Assembly: GCA_021736785.1 (NCBI GenBank)
Contig: JAIPFF010000003.1
Coordinates: 1 to 64,000 of the forward strand
Direction: 5' to 3'
Source of the DNA: Thiohalocapsa sp.
GTDB taxonomy: Bacteria > Pseudomonadota > Gammaproteobacteria > Chromatiales > Chromatiaceae
DNA length: 64,000 nucleotides
Positions 43,728 through 54,788 of the stretch are shown here, piece after piece. A program made the translations under genes and the position numbers. The stretch's first letter is position 1. Each line of letters begins with the position of its first letter. The notes below the pieces were generated by a model. It made no database searches and had not been told where the DNA came from. It saw only the letters and a list, made by a program, of their open reading frames with translations.

Positions 43728-44600
43728 TCAGTCGTTCTCGGAAGGCGCCGCCGACAGCGGCTTGCGCGCGATCGCGGCCTCGATCAGTGCAAGAAAATCC
43801 CGCTCGTCGCGGACCGCGGCCACCTCGGTGGACTCCACCGTATAGCCGTGCGGACGCGCGATGGCCTCGTAGCGCGGCACCCTCGAATGGAATAGGCGCG
43901 GGAAAACCCAGCGCGTGAAACTGTTTGGGTCGATGTCGGCAACATAGTCGAGCCCCTCCTCGATCAGATAGTCCTTGACGGCGGACTTCAGGAACTCGGG
44001 CCGGAAGTACAGCGGCTTCGGGTCGGCTTGGGCCCGCTCGATGAGCTTGATCTCATCCGCTTCGGGCACGCGGATGTACAGGATCAGCGTGTGCCTGGCC
44101 AGCGAGTCGATGACGGACGGCTCGTCCAGCTCGCACAGGCTGCCGCCGACGTCATTGACGAAATGCTGGTAGCCGTAGATGCGCCGCGCCTTGTCGATGA
44201 ACGCCGGCACGTCCCGCATGGCCTGGATCTCTGCCTGGCGATACATGGCCTGGCGGCGGTTGAATTCCGGCAGCGACAGCCCGTTCTTTTCGGGATCGCC
44301 GAGCTGGCCGACGAAGCTCAGCACCGGGCCGAGATTGTCCACCTCGATCTTATTGGCGATGGAGATCCAGTCGCGCCGGAGCAGATCCCGCAGGAACGGG
44401 ACTTCCATCGCTTTCGACTTGACCAGATCCAGGATCGGCTCGTAGAGATAACGCGTGCCGATCCGGTAATCACCGGAATAGTGGAACCAGTCCTGACGGC
44501 GCAGCACGCCGGACAAGTAGGTCTTGCCGACGCCGGACATACCGAGCAGCGTCACGTTGCGGTTGTTCCAATTGCGGAACTCCTCGACGGTCAATAGCAC
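43728..44600 (-). CDS. P-loop ATPase next to metA
   Basis: This protein has a Walker A motif early on (LLGMSGVGKTYLSG) and looks like a small cytoplasmic P-loop NTPase of about 290 residues; similar genes sit beside metA in other gammaproteobacteria. No defined role is known. GGAG lies eight bases before the GTG at 44600, which decides this start over the TTG six codons earlier (44618). A sulfotransferase gene of the same strand lies upstream. Confidence 0.8.
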   Translation of the reverse strand: MLLTVEEFRNWNNRNVTLLGMSGVGKTYLSGVLRRQDWFHYSGDYRIGTRYLYEPILDLVKSKAMEVPFLRDLLRRDWISIANKIEVDNLGPVLSFVGQLGDPEKNGLSLPEFNRRQAMYRQAEIQAMRDVPAFIDKARRIYGYQHFVNDVGGSLCELDEPSVIDSLARHTLILYIRVPEADEIKLIERAQADPKPLYFRPEFLKSAVKDYLIEEGLDYVADIDPNSFTRWVFPRLFHSRVPRYEAIARPHGYTVESTEVAAVRDERDFLALIEAAIARKPLSAAPSEND

Positions 44601-44794
44601 AACAGGCACTCCGAGCAATGGTCGGCCGGAAACGGCGAGACCCCGCGGCGGGCGGGGTCTCGGGGATCATAAGACATCGCGGCGCCGACCCGCCAGGGAA
44701 GGTCCGCGCCCGCGCGCCCGGGCGGATCGGCGATCGGCCGCGATGCGTCAAGAGGGGATTGATCGATGCTCGGCCGAACGGCGGCCGGCCCGGA

Positions 44795-45411
44795 TTACGA
44801 CGTTGCGGCCCGAAGGCGCCGAATCAGCTGTCCCGGCATGCGCGCGATGCGATAGCCGAGCCCCTCGTCGAGCTCGGCGCGATCGAGATGCCGCGGAAAG
44901 CGCTGCGCCGGCACCGGCAGCGACAGGAAGGCGCACAACGGTTGCCAGGCATCGCCCGCGTCGATATCGATCTCCAGCAGACGCTGCGGGCGATCGGCGA
45001 AGTGTGCCCGTACGGCGGCCGTATGCGCTTCGAAGGCCGCGATACAGCGCTCCCGATCACAGCGGTCGGTCCCGTAGAGGTCGCGGTGCAGGCGCGCCGA
45101 GAATCCATCCAGGCCGCCGATGCCGAAGCGGGCCTCGAACGAGCTCAGCCAGCGCCGCGGATCGCGAACGCTGAGGATGAAGCGGGCATCGGAATAGCCC
45201 GCATCCAGTTCCCTGAAGATGCGTGCCATCGGTGTATCGGCAAACGCGTCGTGGCGCTCCAGCAACGGCCAATTGATGTCGATGCCGCTGCCGCCGTAGC
45301 GCAAGGCGTGCCGGGTCACGTGCCAGTGCACGGCGTCGAAGCCCAGCGTGCGAAGCGCGACGGTCAAGCTTGTCGTGCCGGTGTTGGATAAACCGACGCA
45401 AAACACCTTCA

Positions 45412-45412
<1 letters not shown>
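44795..45412 (-). CDS. Sulfotransferase family protein
   Basis: This 205-residue protein starts MKVFCVGLSNTGTTSLTVAL, the 5'-phosphosulfate-binding loop of PAPS-dependent sulfotransferases, and later has the 3'-phosphate segment FILSVRDPRRWLSSF. It should transfer sulfate to an unknown acceptor. AGGAG lies six bases upstream, fixing the start at 45412. The start overlaps the uup stop by one base, so both are likely one transcript. Confidence 0.85.
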
Positions 45413-47367
<1,955 letters not shown>

Positions 47368-47575
47368 TGCAAAGAACCTCGGAAGGAATAGTGACGGGAA
47401 TCAATCGCCGCGAATGCGACGGCGGCGGCATGGTGCCGGGACCGGGTGCGCCCGGTCTCCCGGCGCGCGGCACTGCATCGGCTGCCGCGAGCGGCTGCCG
47501 ACAACGCAACGGCGAATCGAGTAAACTTCGGAGACTGTCATCATTGACACTCAGATTCGGAGATCGAGACATCCT

Positions 47576-48283
47576 ATGGCCAAGACCGTGACGTTGCGCG
47601 AGGCCTGGTCGGGGGAAGCAGATTGCCGCAATTGCGCACTGCGCACCACCGTATTGTTTGCCGGCCTCGAGGCGGAGGACTTCGATCGAATCCATGATCC
47701 CATCGATCAGTTCAACCTCAAGCCGGGCACGCCGCTGTACCAAGCAGGCGATCACGGAGACTATATGTACACCGTGCGCAGCGGATCGCTGAAGCTGGTG
47801 CAGTACCTGCCGGACGGCAGCCAGCGCATCGTGCGTATCGCACGCGGCACCGATGTGCTCGGTCTCGAGGCCCTGCTCGGCGAGACCTATCAGCACGATG
47901 CGGTCGCACTGCAGCGCTGCGAGGTCTGCCGTTTTCCCACCCGCGTCGTCAAGGAGTTGGGCCGCGAGAGCCCGAAGCTGCATCAGGAACTGATGAGCCG
48001 CTGGCAGCGGGCGCTGCAGGAGGCCGACGCCTGGCTGACGGAGCTTTCCACCGGGTCGGCCCGCCAGCGGGTCGCGCGACTTCTGCTGCGCTTGGTGCGG
48101 GATCGCGAAACCAGCGAGTGCGAGTTGTTCAGCCGCGAGGATATGGGCGCGATGCTCGGCATCACCACCGAGACCGCGAGCCGCACCATTGCCGGTTTCA
48201 AGCGCGAGAGCCTGTTGGTGGAATCGCGCCCCAACAGCTTCCTGCTGGACATCCCGAACCTGCGCCGTATCGCCGAGGACTGA
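47576..48283 (+). CDS. Crp/FNR-family regulator, FNR-like with an incomplete cysteine set
   Basis: This 235-residue regulator has an N-terminal cyclic-nucleotide-binding-like fold and a C-terminal winged helix. The recognition helix TTETASRTI keeps the E-x2-S-R pattern of FNR, which reads TTGAT-N4-ATCAA. Cys17 and Cys20 (CRNC) and Cys118 (in CEVCRF) match three of the four FNR iron-sulfur ligands. The fourth, five residues after Cys20, is missing (Val26). It may therefore hold an unusual cluster or sense redox by thiols. An FNR box lies before the next gene (48515-48528), which is its likely target. Confidence 0.9.
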   Translation: MAKTVTLREAWSGEADCRNCALRTTVLFAGLEAEDFDRIHDPIDQFNLKPGTPLYQAGDHGDYMYTVRSGSLKLVQYLPDGSQRIVRIARGTDVLGLEALLGETYQHDAVALQRCEVCRFPTRVVKELGRESPKLHQELMSRWQRALQEADAWLTELSTGSARQRVARLLLRLVRDRETSECELFSREDMGAMLGITTETASRTIAGFKRESLLVESRPNSFLLDIPNLRRIAED

Positions 48284-48514
48284 GCGTTTCCGCAACGGCG
48301 CGTGCTCACCGCGTCGCCGCGGCGCTCCTGTCGCACCGCGCACCTGCTCGGCAGAGGCCATGCTGCCGGCACATCGGCACCGGCAGCAGCCAGCACGCCG
48401 AACCAGCCACTTTTGCCGTGCGACTGCATGCCGCCGCCGCGCCGCCGGGCAGTCGCCGAAGCGCCGCGGCGTTGCGCCCGCGGACTGCTTCGATACTGAC
48501 CGAACAACACCCTA

Positions 48515-48528
48515 TTGACTGTTTTCAA
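48515..48528 (+). promoter_or_regulatory. FNR-type box upstream of the anion-channel gene
   Basis: TTGACTGTTTTCAA keeps the TTGA-N6-TCAA core of an FNR site and differs from TTGAT-N4-ATCAA at two positions. It is centred 65 bases before the start codon at 48586, in the gap after the FNR-like regulator gene. Confidence 0.65.
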
Positions 48529-48585
48529 TGCTTGGGACTTTGTCTCGGTCCTAAGCTGCTCACCTTGTCAAGAGGCCTTGCCACC

Positions 48586-49596
48586 ATGACCACCATCGCA
48601 TCCCCGGAACCCCCGGGAGACGCAGACAACAAGCAGCGCATCAGCAACTTCCCGGTCGCTTTTTTTGCCATCGTGATGGGCCTCACGGGCGTCTCCATCG
48701 CTTGGCACAAGGCGCAGGCGGTGTTCGGAATGCCGCTGGACGCGGCATCGGCGCTGCGCTGGCTCTCCGTCGCGCTGTTCGCGGTGTTCTCGGCGCTGTA
48801 TCTCTATAAGCTCGCGCGCTTCCGCAAAGCGGTTGCCGAGGAGTTGGCGCACCCGATTCAGCTCAATTTCTTTCCCACCATCTCCATCAGCATGATCCTG
48901 CTCGGCATCGCGCTGCTGCAGTCGTTTCCCGGCACCGCCGCGGTGCTTTGGATCGTCGGCACCGCGCTGCATCTGCTGTTTACGCTGTACGTCATGGGGG
49001 TCTGGATCCACCACGAGCACTTCGAGATCCAGCATATCAATCCGGCCTGGTTCATCCCGATCGTCGGCAATGTGCTGGTGCCCATTGCAGGCGTGCCGCT
49101 CGGCTATGTGGAACTGTCCTGGTTCTTTTTCAGCATCGGCATCGTGTTCTGGCTGATCCTGTTTACGATCATCGTCTACCGGATGCTGTTCCACCATCCC
49201 CTGCCGGACCGGCTGATGCCGACCTTCTTCATTTTGATCGCCCCGCCGGCGGTGGGTTTCATCGCCTACGCCCAACTCGCGGGCCTGCTGCAGGCGGGTG
49301 AGCCGGATGCCTTTGCCAGGGTGCTCTACTACAGCGGGCTGTTTCTGACGCTGTTGCTATTGACGCAACTGGGCCGTTTCGTGCGGCTGCACTTCTACCT
49401 GTCGTGGTGGGCCTATTCGTTCCCGTTGGCTGCGATCACCATCGCAACCCTGATCATGTACGAACTGACAGGTCTTCGGACGTTCGCGATCATCGGCTGG
49501 CTCCTGCTCAGCCTGGTGACGCTCGTCGTCGTCTTCCTGCTCTTTCGGACCGCGCAGGCAGTGGGCAGTCGCAGTATTTGCGTGCCGCACATGTAA
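48586..49596 (+). CDS. TDT/SLAC1 (TehA-type) anion channel
   Basis: This 336-residue membrane protein has about ten hydrophobic segments. It shows the family features ISNFPVAFFAIVMGLTGVSIAW at the N-terminus and a central GVWIHHEHFEIQHINPAWFIPIVGN segment. TDT proteins move small anions such as tellurite, nitrate, chloride or sulfite. In a sulfur-metabolising cell, sulfite or nitrate export is an attractive but unproven guess. Start ATG 48586 matches the family N-terminus. The FNR box upstream points to oxygen- or redox-linked expression. Confidence 0.88.
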   Translation: MTTIASPEPPGDADNKQRISNFPVAFFAIVMGLTGVSIAWHKAQAVFGMPLDAASALRWLSVALFAVFSALYLYKLARFRKAVAEELAHPIQLNFFPTISISMILLGIALLQSFPGTAAVLWIVGTALHLLFTLYVMGVWIHHEHFEIQHINPAWFIPIVGNVLVPIAGVPLGYVELSWFFFSIGIVFWLILFTIIVYRMLFHHPLPDRLMPTFFILIAPPAVGFIAYAQLAGLLQAGEPDAFARVLYYSGLFLTLLLLTQLGRFVRLHFYLSWWAYSFPLAAITIATLIMYELTGLRTFAIIGWLLLSLVTLVVVFLLFRTAQAVGSRSICVPHM

Positions 49597-49623
49597 CCCA
49601 AGCGACCGAGGATCACCCTTCCG

Positions 49624-50031
49624 ATGAAACAGACCCTGCTGCACGAAAAATACCCGCTGTTCGTGATGGAGCTGTCGCGCGAAGAAACCCCGTTCGGCTC
49701 CGTCGACGAGATCTGCGCCTACTTCCGCGAGCGCATCGAGCACCATCGCTGCGGGCATTTCATCGCCATCTTCGATCACTACGCCCACACCTGCGGGCTC
49801 CCGGAAGGCGACGTCGCAGCGAACATCCTCGCCGCGAAGAACGTCATCTTCTGCTTCGGTATCGCGCTGCCGAGTCCGCAGGTGCTGGCCGTGCGACCGC
49901 GCTCGATCGGCGTCGCGGAAACCTCGCAAGGCTTCGTCGTGACCTTCATGGAAGCGCCGATGCCCATTGCCAACGCCGCAATGGAGGATTGGGCCGAGGG
50001 TCTGCGCAACCCGATCCAGCAGCCCCTTTAG
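49624..50031 (+). CDS. Protein of unknown function downstream of the anion channel
   Basis: This 135-residue cytoplasmic protein has several His and Cys residues in a short span (HHRCGHFIAIFDHYAHTCG), which could bind a metal or haem. No family is recognised with certainty. It lies 27 bases after the anion-channel gene and 133 bases before the NifX-like gene, so the three probably act together. No signal peptide or membrane helix is seen. Confidence 0.75.
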   Translation: MKQTLLHEKYPLFVMELSREETPFGSVDEICAYFRERIEHHRCGHFIAIFDHYAHTCGLPEGDVAANILAAKNVIFCFGIALPSPQVLAVRPRSIGVAETSQGFVVTFMEAPMPIANAAMEDWAEGLRNPIQQPL

Positions 50032-50164
50032 GAACACCCGAACAGTCGCCGCCGCACGCAGGTACTGCGGCGGCGCCGATCGATCCAGAGCGCGTCGCCG
50101 CAGCGCCTTCCAAGCCGACCGACCGCTTTCAATCAACCGCCACCCGAAACCGAGGAACGCCTGC

Positions 50165-50548
50165 ATGCGCGTCGCCGTTACCAGTCAGAATTTCCGCTCC
50201 ATCACCGGTCACGCCGGCAAGAGCCGCCGTTTCGTCATCTTCGAATGGCAGGAAGGAAGCAAGCCAGCCGAAATCGAGCGCCTGGATTTGCCCAAGGACA
50301 TGTCCTTGCACGAGTACCATGGCGAGGATCATCCGCTGTATCGCCTATCGCTCGATGCAATCATTACCGGCGGTGCCGGCGAGCACTTCGTGCAGCGCAT
50401 GGCCCGCCAGGGCATCGCTGTTCTCGCCACCGGCGAAACCGACATCGCCGCGGCCGTCGATGCCGTCGCCGCCGGTCGGCCCCTGCCGCCGGCCGCACCG
50501 CACGAGCATGGACACGACCACACACACGTGCATCTCGACAACCAGTAA
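50165..50548 (+). CDS. NifX/NifB-like FeMo-cofactor-domain protein with His-rich end
   Basis: This 127-residue protein belongs to the dinitrogenase FeMo-cofactor binding family (VAVTSQNFRSITGHAGKSRRF and AIITGGAGEHFVQRMARQGI). In nif clusters such domains hold metal clusters. Here it stands apart from the nif genes, downstream of the FNR-box-controlled channel. The last 15 residues are rich in His (HEHGHDHTHVHL), a likely metal-binding tail. Its function outside nitrogen fixation is unknown. Confidence 0.87.
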   Translation: MRVAVTSQNFRSITGHAGKSRRFVIFEWQEGSKPAEIERLDLPKDMSLHEYHGEDHPLYRLSLDAIITGGAGEHFVQRMARQGIAVLATGETDIAAAVDAVAAGRPLPPAAPHEHGHDHTHVHLDNQ

Positions 50549-50729
50549 CGCGCCCGCGCCGGCCCGGGCCGGCCGACGTCGAGGCCGCGCGAGTACCGCG
50601 GCTGCTTGACGCTCGCGTCGAGGCTCGGCGACTATACGCCGGCGCGCGCGAGCGGCCTCGCTCGGCCGGTCGCCGACGCGAATACGCCCGAGCGCGGCTT
50701 GCCGCTGCGGTCCTGTCGGAGAATCACCG

Positions 50730-51101
50730 TTGCGCCACCGCCCACTGACCCTCGCGCCACCGGCCCTGCTGGTTGCCGCCCTCATGCTCGCCGGCTGTGC
50801 CGGCGGACGCTTGGGGCCGATGCCCGTGTTGAAATCCCCCGGCGCCGCTGCCGAAGTCACCGTGGTCCGAAGCAACTCCCTGCTCGGCGCGCCGGCCACC
50901 ATGCTGGTCACCGTCGACGGTCAGCGCGTCTGGGGCCTTCGGCTGGGGCAGAGCTTCTCGCTGCGGCTCGATCCCGGTTTGCATAACCTCGGTTACGATC
51001 TCGGCTTCAATCATTGCCGCGAGCGCATCGAGGTCGAGTCAGGCCAGCGCTACTGGATTCGTTTGACACCGGTTTGCCGCATCGACGTGCGGCGCTACTG
51101 A
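50730..51101 (+). CDS. Small lipoprotein of unknown function
   Basis: This 123-residue exported protein has a typical lipobox (LMLAGC), so it should be lipid anchored. The mature part is a small beta-rich domain (TVVRSNSLLGAP, then LRLDPGLHNLGYDLGFN). The start is TTG 50730, with GGAG about ten bases upstream; no ATG fits. It is convergent with the OmpA-domain gene. Confidence 0.75.
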   Translation: MRHRPLTLAPPALLVAALMLAGCAGGRLGPMPVLKSPGAAAEVTVVRSNSLLGAPATMLVTVDGQRVWGLRLGQSFSLRLDPGLHNLGYDLGFNHCRERIEVESGQRYWIRLTPVCRIDVRRY

Positions 51102-51228
51102 TCCTTCTCACCGCCGGTGATCCCCGACCGCCGGTGATCCACGCGGCGCTCGCCGGACCGCGCCTTGCCGGCGCACGCGCCGACGCGGCACGGTTACGCC
51201 CGGCATGCACCGGACCGGACGCCTCAGG

Positions 51229-51930
51229 TCAAGTCGCTTCGCCCGCGACGATCGGCTCGATCGTAATTTCCACGCGCCGGTTCAGCGTGCGGCCGTAATC
51301 GGTCTCGTTGCTTGCGATGGGCTGCGCCTCGCCGTATCCAAAGCTGCTCAGGCGCTGCGGCGCGATGCCGTCCGCCAGCAGATACGACTCAACCGCCTGC
51401 GCCCGCCGTTCGGAGAGCCCCTGATTGTACTCGGCGCTGCCGGTATCGTCGGTGTAGCCCGCGATCAGCAACTCGGTCTTGCCGTATTTGTTCACGACGC
51501 CGGCGATCTTGTCCATGGTGCTGTAGAAGCCGGGCTTGATGCTGGAGGAATCCACGTCGAACGTGGTCGCGCTGGTCATGCCCACCAGCAGCCGGTCCTC
51601 GGGCAGTTTCTCGACGCGAATGTCGCCGCGCGCGATCTCATCGGCGAGCACGCGCTCGAAGTCTTTGCGCTGCTGTTCCATGTAGTTGCCCACCAGTCCG
51701 CCGATGATGGCACCGCCGACGGCGCCGATCGCCGCCCCTTTGCCGGCATCGGCACTCCTCGAGCCGATCAGCGCACCGGCAGCGGCGCCGGCCGCGGCAC
51801 CGATGCCGACGCCCTTTTCGGTCTCGGTCGCTTGGCGCGGCGCGCCGTATTCGTCGGTCGAGGCGCAGCCGACCAGCGACGCGGCGATGGCGACGCCGAG
51901 CAAGGGCTTGGGCAGTGAGTGAAATCGCAT
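51229..51930 (-). CDS. OmpA-domain lipoprotein with glycine zipper
   Basis: This 233-residue envelope protein has a lipobox (SLVGC), a glycine-zipper segment (GAAAGAAAGALIGSRSADAGKGAAIG split by short polar steps), and a C-terminal OmpA peptidoglycan-binding domain (IAGYTDDTGSAEYNQGLSERRA). It should anchor the outer membrane to the cell wall. The start at 51930 was chosen because the signal sequence begins there; a longer upstream frame has no similarity. Confidence 0.88.
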   Translation of the reverse strand: MRFHSLPKPLLGVAIAASLVGCASTDEYGAPRQATETEKGVGIGAAAGAAAGALIGSRSADAGKGAAIGAVGGAIIGGLVGNYMEQQRKDFERVLADEIARGDIRVEKLPEDRLLVGMTSATTFDVDSSSIKPGFYSTMDKIAGVVNKYGKTELLIAGYTDDTGSAEYNQGLSERRAQAVESYLLADGIAPQRLSSFGYGEAQPIASNETDYGRTLNRRVEITIEPIVAGEAT

Positions 51931-52095
51931 CGAATCATTCTCTTGCTTAGTTGACGAATGTCGAACGCAGGACGAGGGTCGCCCCCGCGCTGCCGTTCGA
52001 CGGGCCGCGGCAATGCTATCACCGCCGCCGGGGGCACTTGTGAAACTCGATCGCTTCCTCAATCTTTCCACGTACAGACACTATGTGAGTCAAGC

Positions 52096-52734
52096 ATGTT
52101 CAAAACCCGGACAACCATGTCCACCGCGCCCAATCGACACGACACGGCCGAGCGCGGGTGGAAACCGGTCGTATTGAATTTCGTGATCTTTCAAGCCTGC
52201 TGGCTCGCCTGCGTGATGTCGGGCGCCGGCGGCATGCCGATCCTCGGCATTGCCGCGGTTGCCGCCGCGGCGACCTATCATCTGCGCAACGCACGGCTGC
52301 CGTTGCGAGAAGGGATGCTACTGCTCGCGGCGGCAGTGATCGGCATGTTGTGGGACGGTCAGCTCGCGGGCTATGGCTGGCTGATTTATCCGTCGGGGAT
52401 GTTCCATCAATGGCTCGCCCCGACCTGGATCATTGCGATGTGGGTCTCGTTCGCGACCACGCTGAACGTCTCCCTGCGCTGGCTGCACGGTCGATTCGCG
52501 CTGGCGGCGGCCTTCGGTGGCATGGGTGGCCCCTTGGCGTACTGGGCCGGCACCCGCCTCGGTGGCGTGACATTCAGCGACCCGGTCATCGCCCTGTCCG
52601 CCCTCGCCGTGGGCTGGGCGCTGATCACGCCGATGCTTGTGGCGTTGGCGATGCGCTTGGACGGTTTCGCCGCGACGTCCGCCATCGCTCGGGGAGACGG
52701 CAAAACCCTATCGGAGGTCGAACAGCATGTTTGA
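52096..52734 (+). CDS. DUF2878-like membrane protein
   Basis: This 212-residue membrane protein has about five hydrophobic segments and resembles the DUF2878 family. It opens a tight gene set with a DUF1295 membrane enzyme, a DUF6134-like protein and a lipocalin. Similar sets occur with cyclopropane-type fatty acid or photo-oxidative stress genes in other proteobacteria, so a role in lipid modification or repair is plausible. The start is ATG 52096 or 52117. The stop overlaps the next gene by eight bases. Confidence 0.78.
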   Translation: MFKTRTTMSTAPNRHDTAERGWKPVVLNFVIFQACWLACVMSGAGGMPILGIAAVAAAATYHLRNARLPLREGMLLLAAAVIGMLWDGQLAGYGWLIYPSGMFHQWLAPTWIIAMWVSFATTLNVSLRWLHGRFALAAAFGGMGGPLAYWAGTRLGGVTFSDPVIALSALAVGWALITPMLVALAMRLDGFAATSAIARGDGKTLSEVEQHV

Positions 52735-53506
52735 CCTGACCAGCTACGCCGGCGGGCTCAGCGTCGCAATGGCGCTGGCCGTCGCCGGCTGGCTGATCAG
52801 CATCCCGAGACGCGATGTCAGTATCGTCGACTCGCTGTGGTCGCTCTACTTCCTGGCAATGCTGTTGACGTATCTGGCCATGGCGCCGGCTGTCGTCGAG
52901 CGCGCCTACCTCGTGCTGTTCCTGGTCACGCTGTGGGCGGTCAGGCTGACGGTCTTCATCACGCTGCGCAACTTCGGCGAGCCCGAAGACAGACGCTATC
53001 GGAAGATGCGCGCCGACAACGAGCCCGGGTTCCCGATGAAGAGCCTGTACCTCATCTTCGGGCTGCAAGCCGTGTTGGCGTGGATCATCTCCCTGCCCCT
53101 GCTTGGCGCCGTGCTGGGCGGCACACAAATCGGATGGCTCGACTTTGCGGCCGTGGCGCTGTGGCTGGTCGGCTTTGGCTTCGAGGCCGTCGGCGACCAA
53201 CAACTGGCCAGCTTCAAGGCCGACCCGGCCAACAAGGGCAAAGTGCTCGACAGCGGGCTATGGCGTTACACGCGCCATCCGAACTATTTCGGCGAAGCCT
53301 GCATCTGGTGGGCCTATTACTTGTTCGCGGTGGCGGCCGGTGCCTGGTGGAGCATCCCGGGGCCGCTGCTGATGACCTTACTACTGCTGCGGGTCTCGGG
53401 CGTCGCACTGCTGGAGAAGGACATCGGCGAGCGGCGGCCAGCCTATCGCGGCTATACCGAGCGCACCAGCGCATTCGTGCCCTGGCCGCCGCGGGGGCAG
53501 GGCTAG
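52727..53506 (+). CDS. DUF1295 membrane protein (steroid-reductase-like)
   Basis: This 259-residue membrane protein has seven or so hydrophobic segments. It carries the C-terminal pattern of the DUF1295/isoprenylcysteine methyltransferase-like group (SGLWRYTRHPNYFGEACIWWAYY), where His and Asn line a NADPH- or SAM-related site. A lipid or steroid double-bond reductase role is commonly inferred for the family. GGAGG lies close to ATG 52727, within the end of the DUF2878-like gene. Confidence 0.85.
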   Translation: MFDLTSYAGGLSVAMALAVAGWLISIPRRDVSIVDSLWSLYFLAMLLTYLAMAPAVVERAYLVLFLVTLWAVRLTVFITLRNFGEPEDRRYRKMRADNEPGFPMKSLYLIFGLQAVLAWIISLPLLGAVLGGTQIGWLDFAAVALWLVGFGFEAVGDQQLASFKADPANKGKVLDSGLWRYTRHPNYFGEACIWWAYYLFAVAAGAWWSIPGPLLMTLLLLRVSGVALLEKDIGERRPAYRGYTERTSAFVPWPPRGQG

Positions 53507-53578
53507 CGCGAATATGTTCCCGATTACCCGTCGCGACCGCTATGCGGCCCCGACCCGAACCATAGCGAGATACATTTC

Positions 53579-54223
53579 ATGAGCACGCCATTCCTCGCCG
53601 CCGCCGGCGCCATCGCGGGCCTGTTGCTGTCGCTGTCCGCGCAGGCAACGGGCAAGGACGAATTGCTGCGCTTTCAGGTCTACCTGAACGATAAACCGAT
53701 CGGAGAGCATACCTACCGCATCGACCGTGACGGTGACACCAAGCATGTCTCCAGCCGTGCCGCCTTCGACGTGGATTTCCTGTTCATCAATGCCTACCGC
53801 TACCGCCACCGCAGCAACGAGACGTTCCGCGGCGATTGTCTCGAGCGCATCCTCGCCAGCACCGACGACAACGGCGAGCGTTACAGTATCAGCGGCAGCG
53901 CCACCGGCGACGGCTTCCGGCTCAGCCGCGACGAAGCCACCGAGCGCGCGGACGGCTGCATCGCCACCTTCGCCTACTGGGACCCGGAGCTGCTCCAGCG
54001 CGGCCGGCTATTGAACCCGCAAACCGGCGAGCTCGAGCCGGTCAAGGTCCGCCGACAAGGCCCGGAGCGGTTTTCGCTGGGCGATCGCGAAGTACAGGCG
54101 ATCCGCTACGCGCTCGATACCGATGAGCTCAGCATCGATCTCTGGTACAACGACGACCTCGGTTGGGTCGGCCTCGCCAGCGATGTGGGCAAAGGCCGGC
54201 GACTCATCTATCGCCGCATCTAG
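53579..54223 (+). CDS. Exported protein, DUF6134-like
   Basis: This 214-residue protein has a signal peptide (SLSAQATG cleavage region) and a beta-rich body with LLRFQVYLNDKPIGEHTYRI and LSIDLWYNDDLGWVGLAS. The pattern resembles DUF6134 proteins that accompany lipocalins and DUF1295 genes; the assignment is moderate. It lies 72 bases after the DUF1295 gene and 11 bases before the lipocalin, which suggests one operon. Confidence 0.72.
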   Translation: MSTPFLAAAGAIAGLLLSLSAQATGKDELLRFQVYLNDKPIGEHTYRIDRDGDTKHVSSRAAFDVDFLFINAYRYRHRSNETFRGDCLERILASTDDNGERYSISGSATGDGFRLSRDEATERADGCIATFAYWDPELLQRGRLLNPQTGELEPVKVRRQGPERFSLGDREVQAIRYALDTDELSIDLWYNDDLGWVGLASDVGKGRRLIYRRI

Positions 54224-54234
54224 TGCAACGTTCA

Positions 54235-54783
54235 ATGACCAAGCGCTTGACCTCGACTTTGACCTTGGCAGTCCTCGCGACTGTCGCTTTGCTGACGACG
54301 GGCTGTGAAGAAACAGGTGGAGACCCGATGCAAACCGTTCCCTACGTGGACCTCGATCGATTCATGGGCGACTGGTACGTGGTCGCCAACATCCCGACGT
54401 TCGTCGAAAAAGGGGCGCACAATGCCGTCGAGTCCTACGCGCTGAACGATGACGGGTCCATCGCCACCACCTTCACCTTCAATAAAGACGCCTTCGACGG
54501 CGAGCTCAAAACTTATCACCCCAAGGGCTTCGTCCTGGACCACAAGACCAACGCCCGTTGGGGCATGCAATTCATCTGGCCGATCAAGGCCGACTACCGG
54601 GTGATCTACCTCGACGACGACTATCGCCTCACGGTCATCGGCCGCAGCAAGCGCGACTACGTCTGGGTCATGTCGCGCGAGCCCCAATTCAGCGACGACG
54701 AAATGCAGCGTATGCGCGACTTCATCGCAAGCGTCGGCTACGATCCGAAGAAGCTTCAGCGAGTGCCGCAGCAAGGGGGTTGA
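54235..54783 (+). CDS. Lipocalin lipoprotein (Blc family)
   Basis: This 182-residue lipoprotein (lipobox LLTTGC) has the lipocalin signature early on (DLDRFMGDWYVVANIPTF). It should bind lipids or other hydrophobic molecules at the outer membrane, as Blc does under membrane stress. Start ATG 54235 gives a normal signal peptide. A strong inverted repeat follows its stop. Confidence 0.92.
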   Translation: MTKRLTSTLTLAVLATVALLTTGCEETGGDPMQTVPYVDLDRFMGDWYVVANIPTFVEKGAHNAVESYALNDDGSIATTFTFNKDAFDGELKTYHPKGFVLDHKTNARWGMQFIWPIKADYRVIYLDDDYRLTVIGRSKRDYVWVMSREPQFSDDEMQRMRDFIASVGYDPKKLQRVPQQGG

Positions 54784-54788
54784 GAGCC

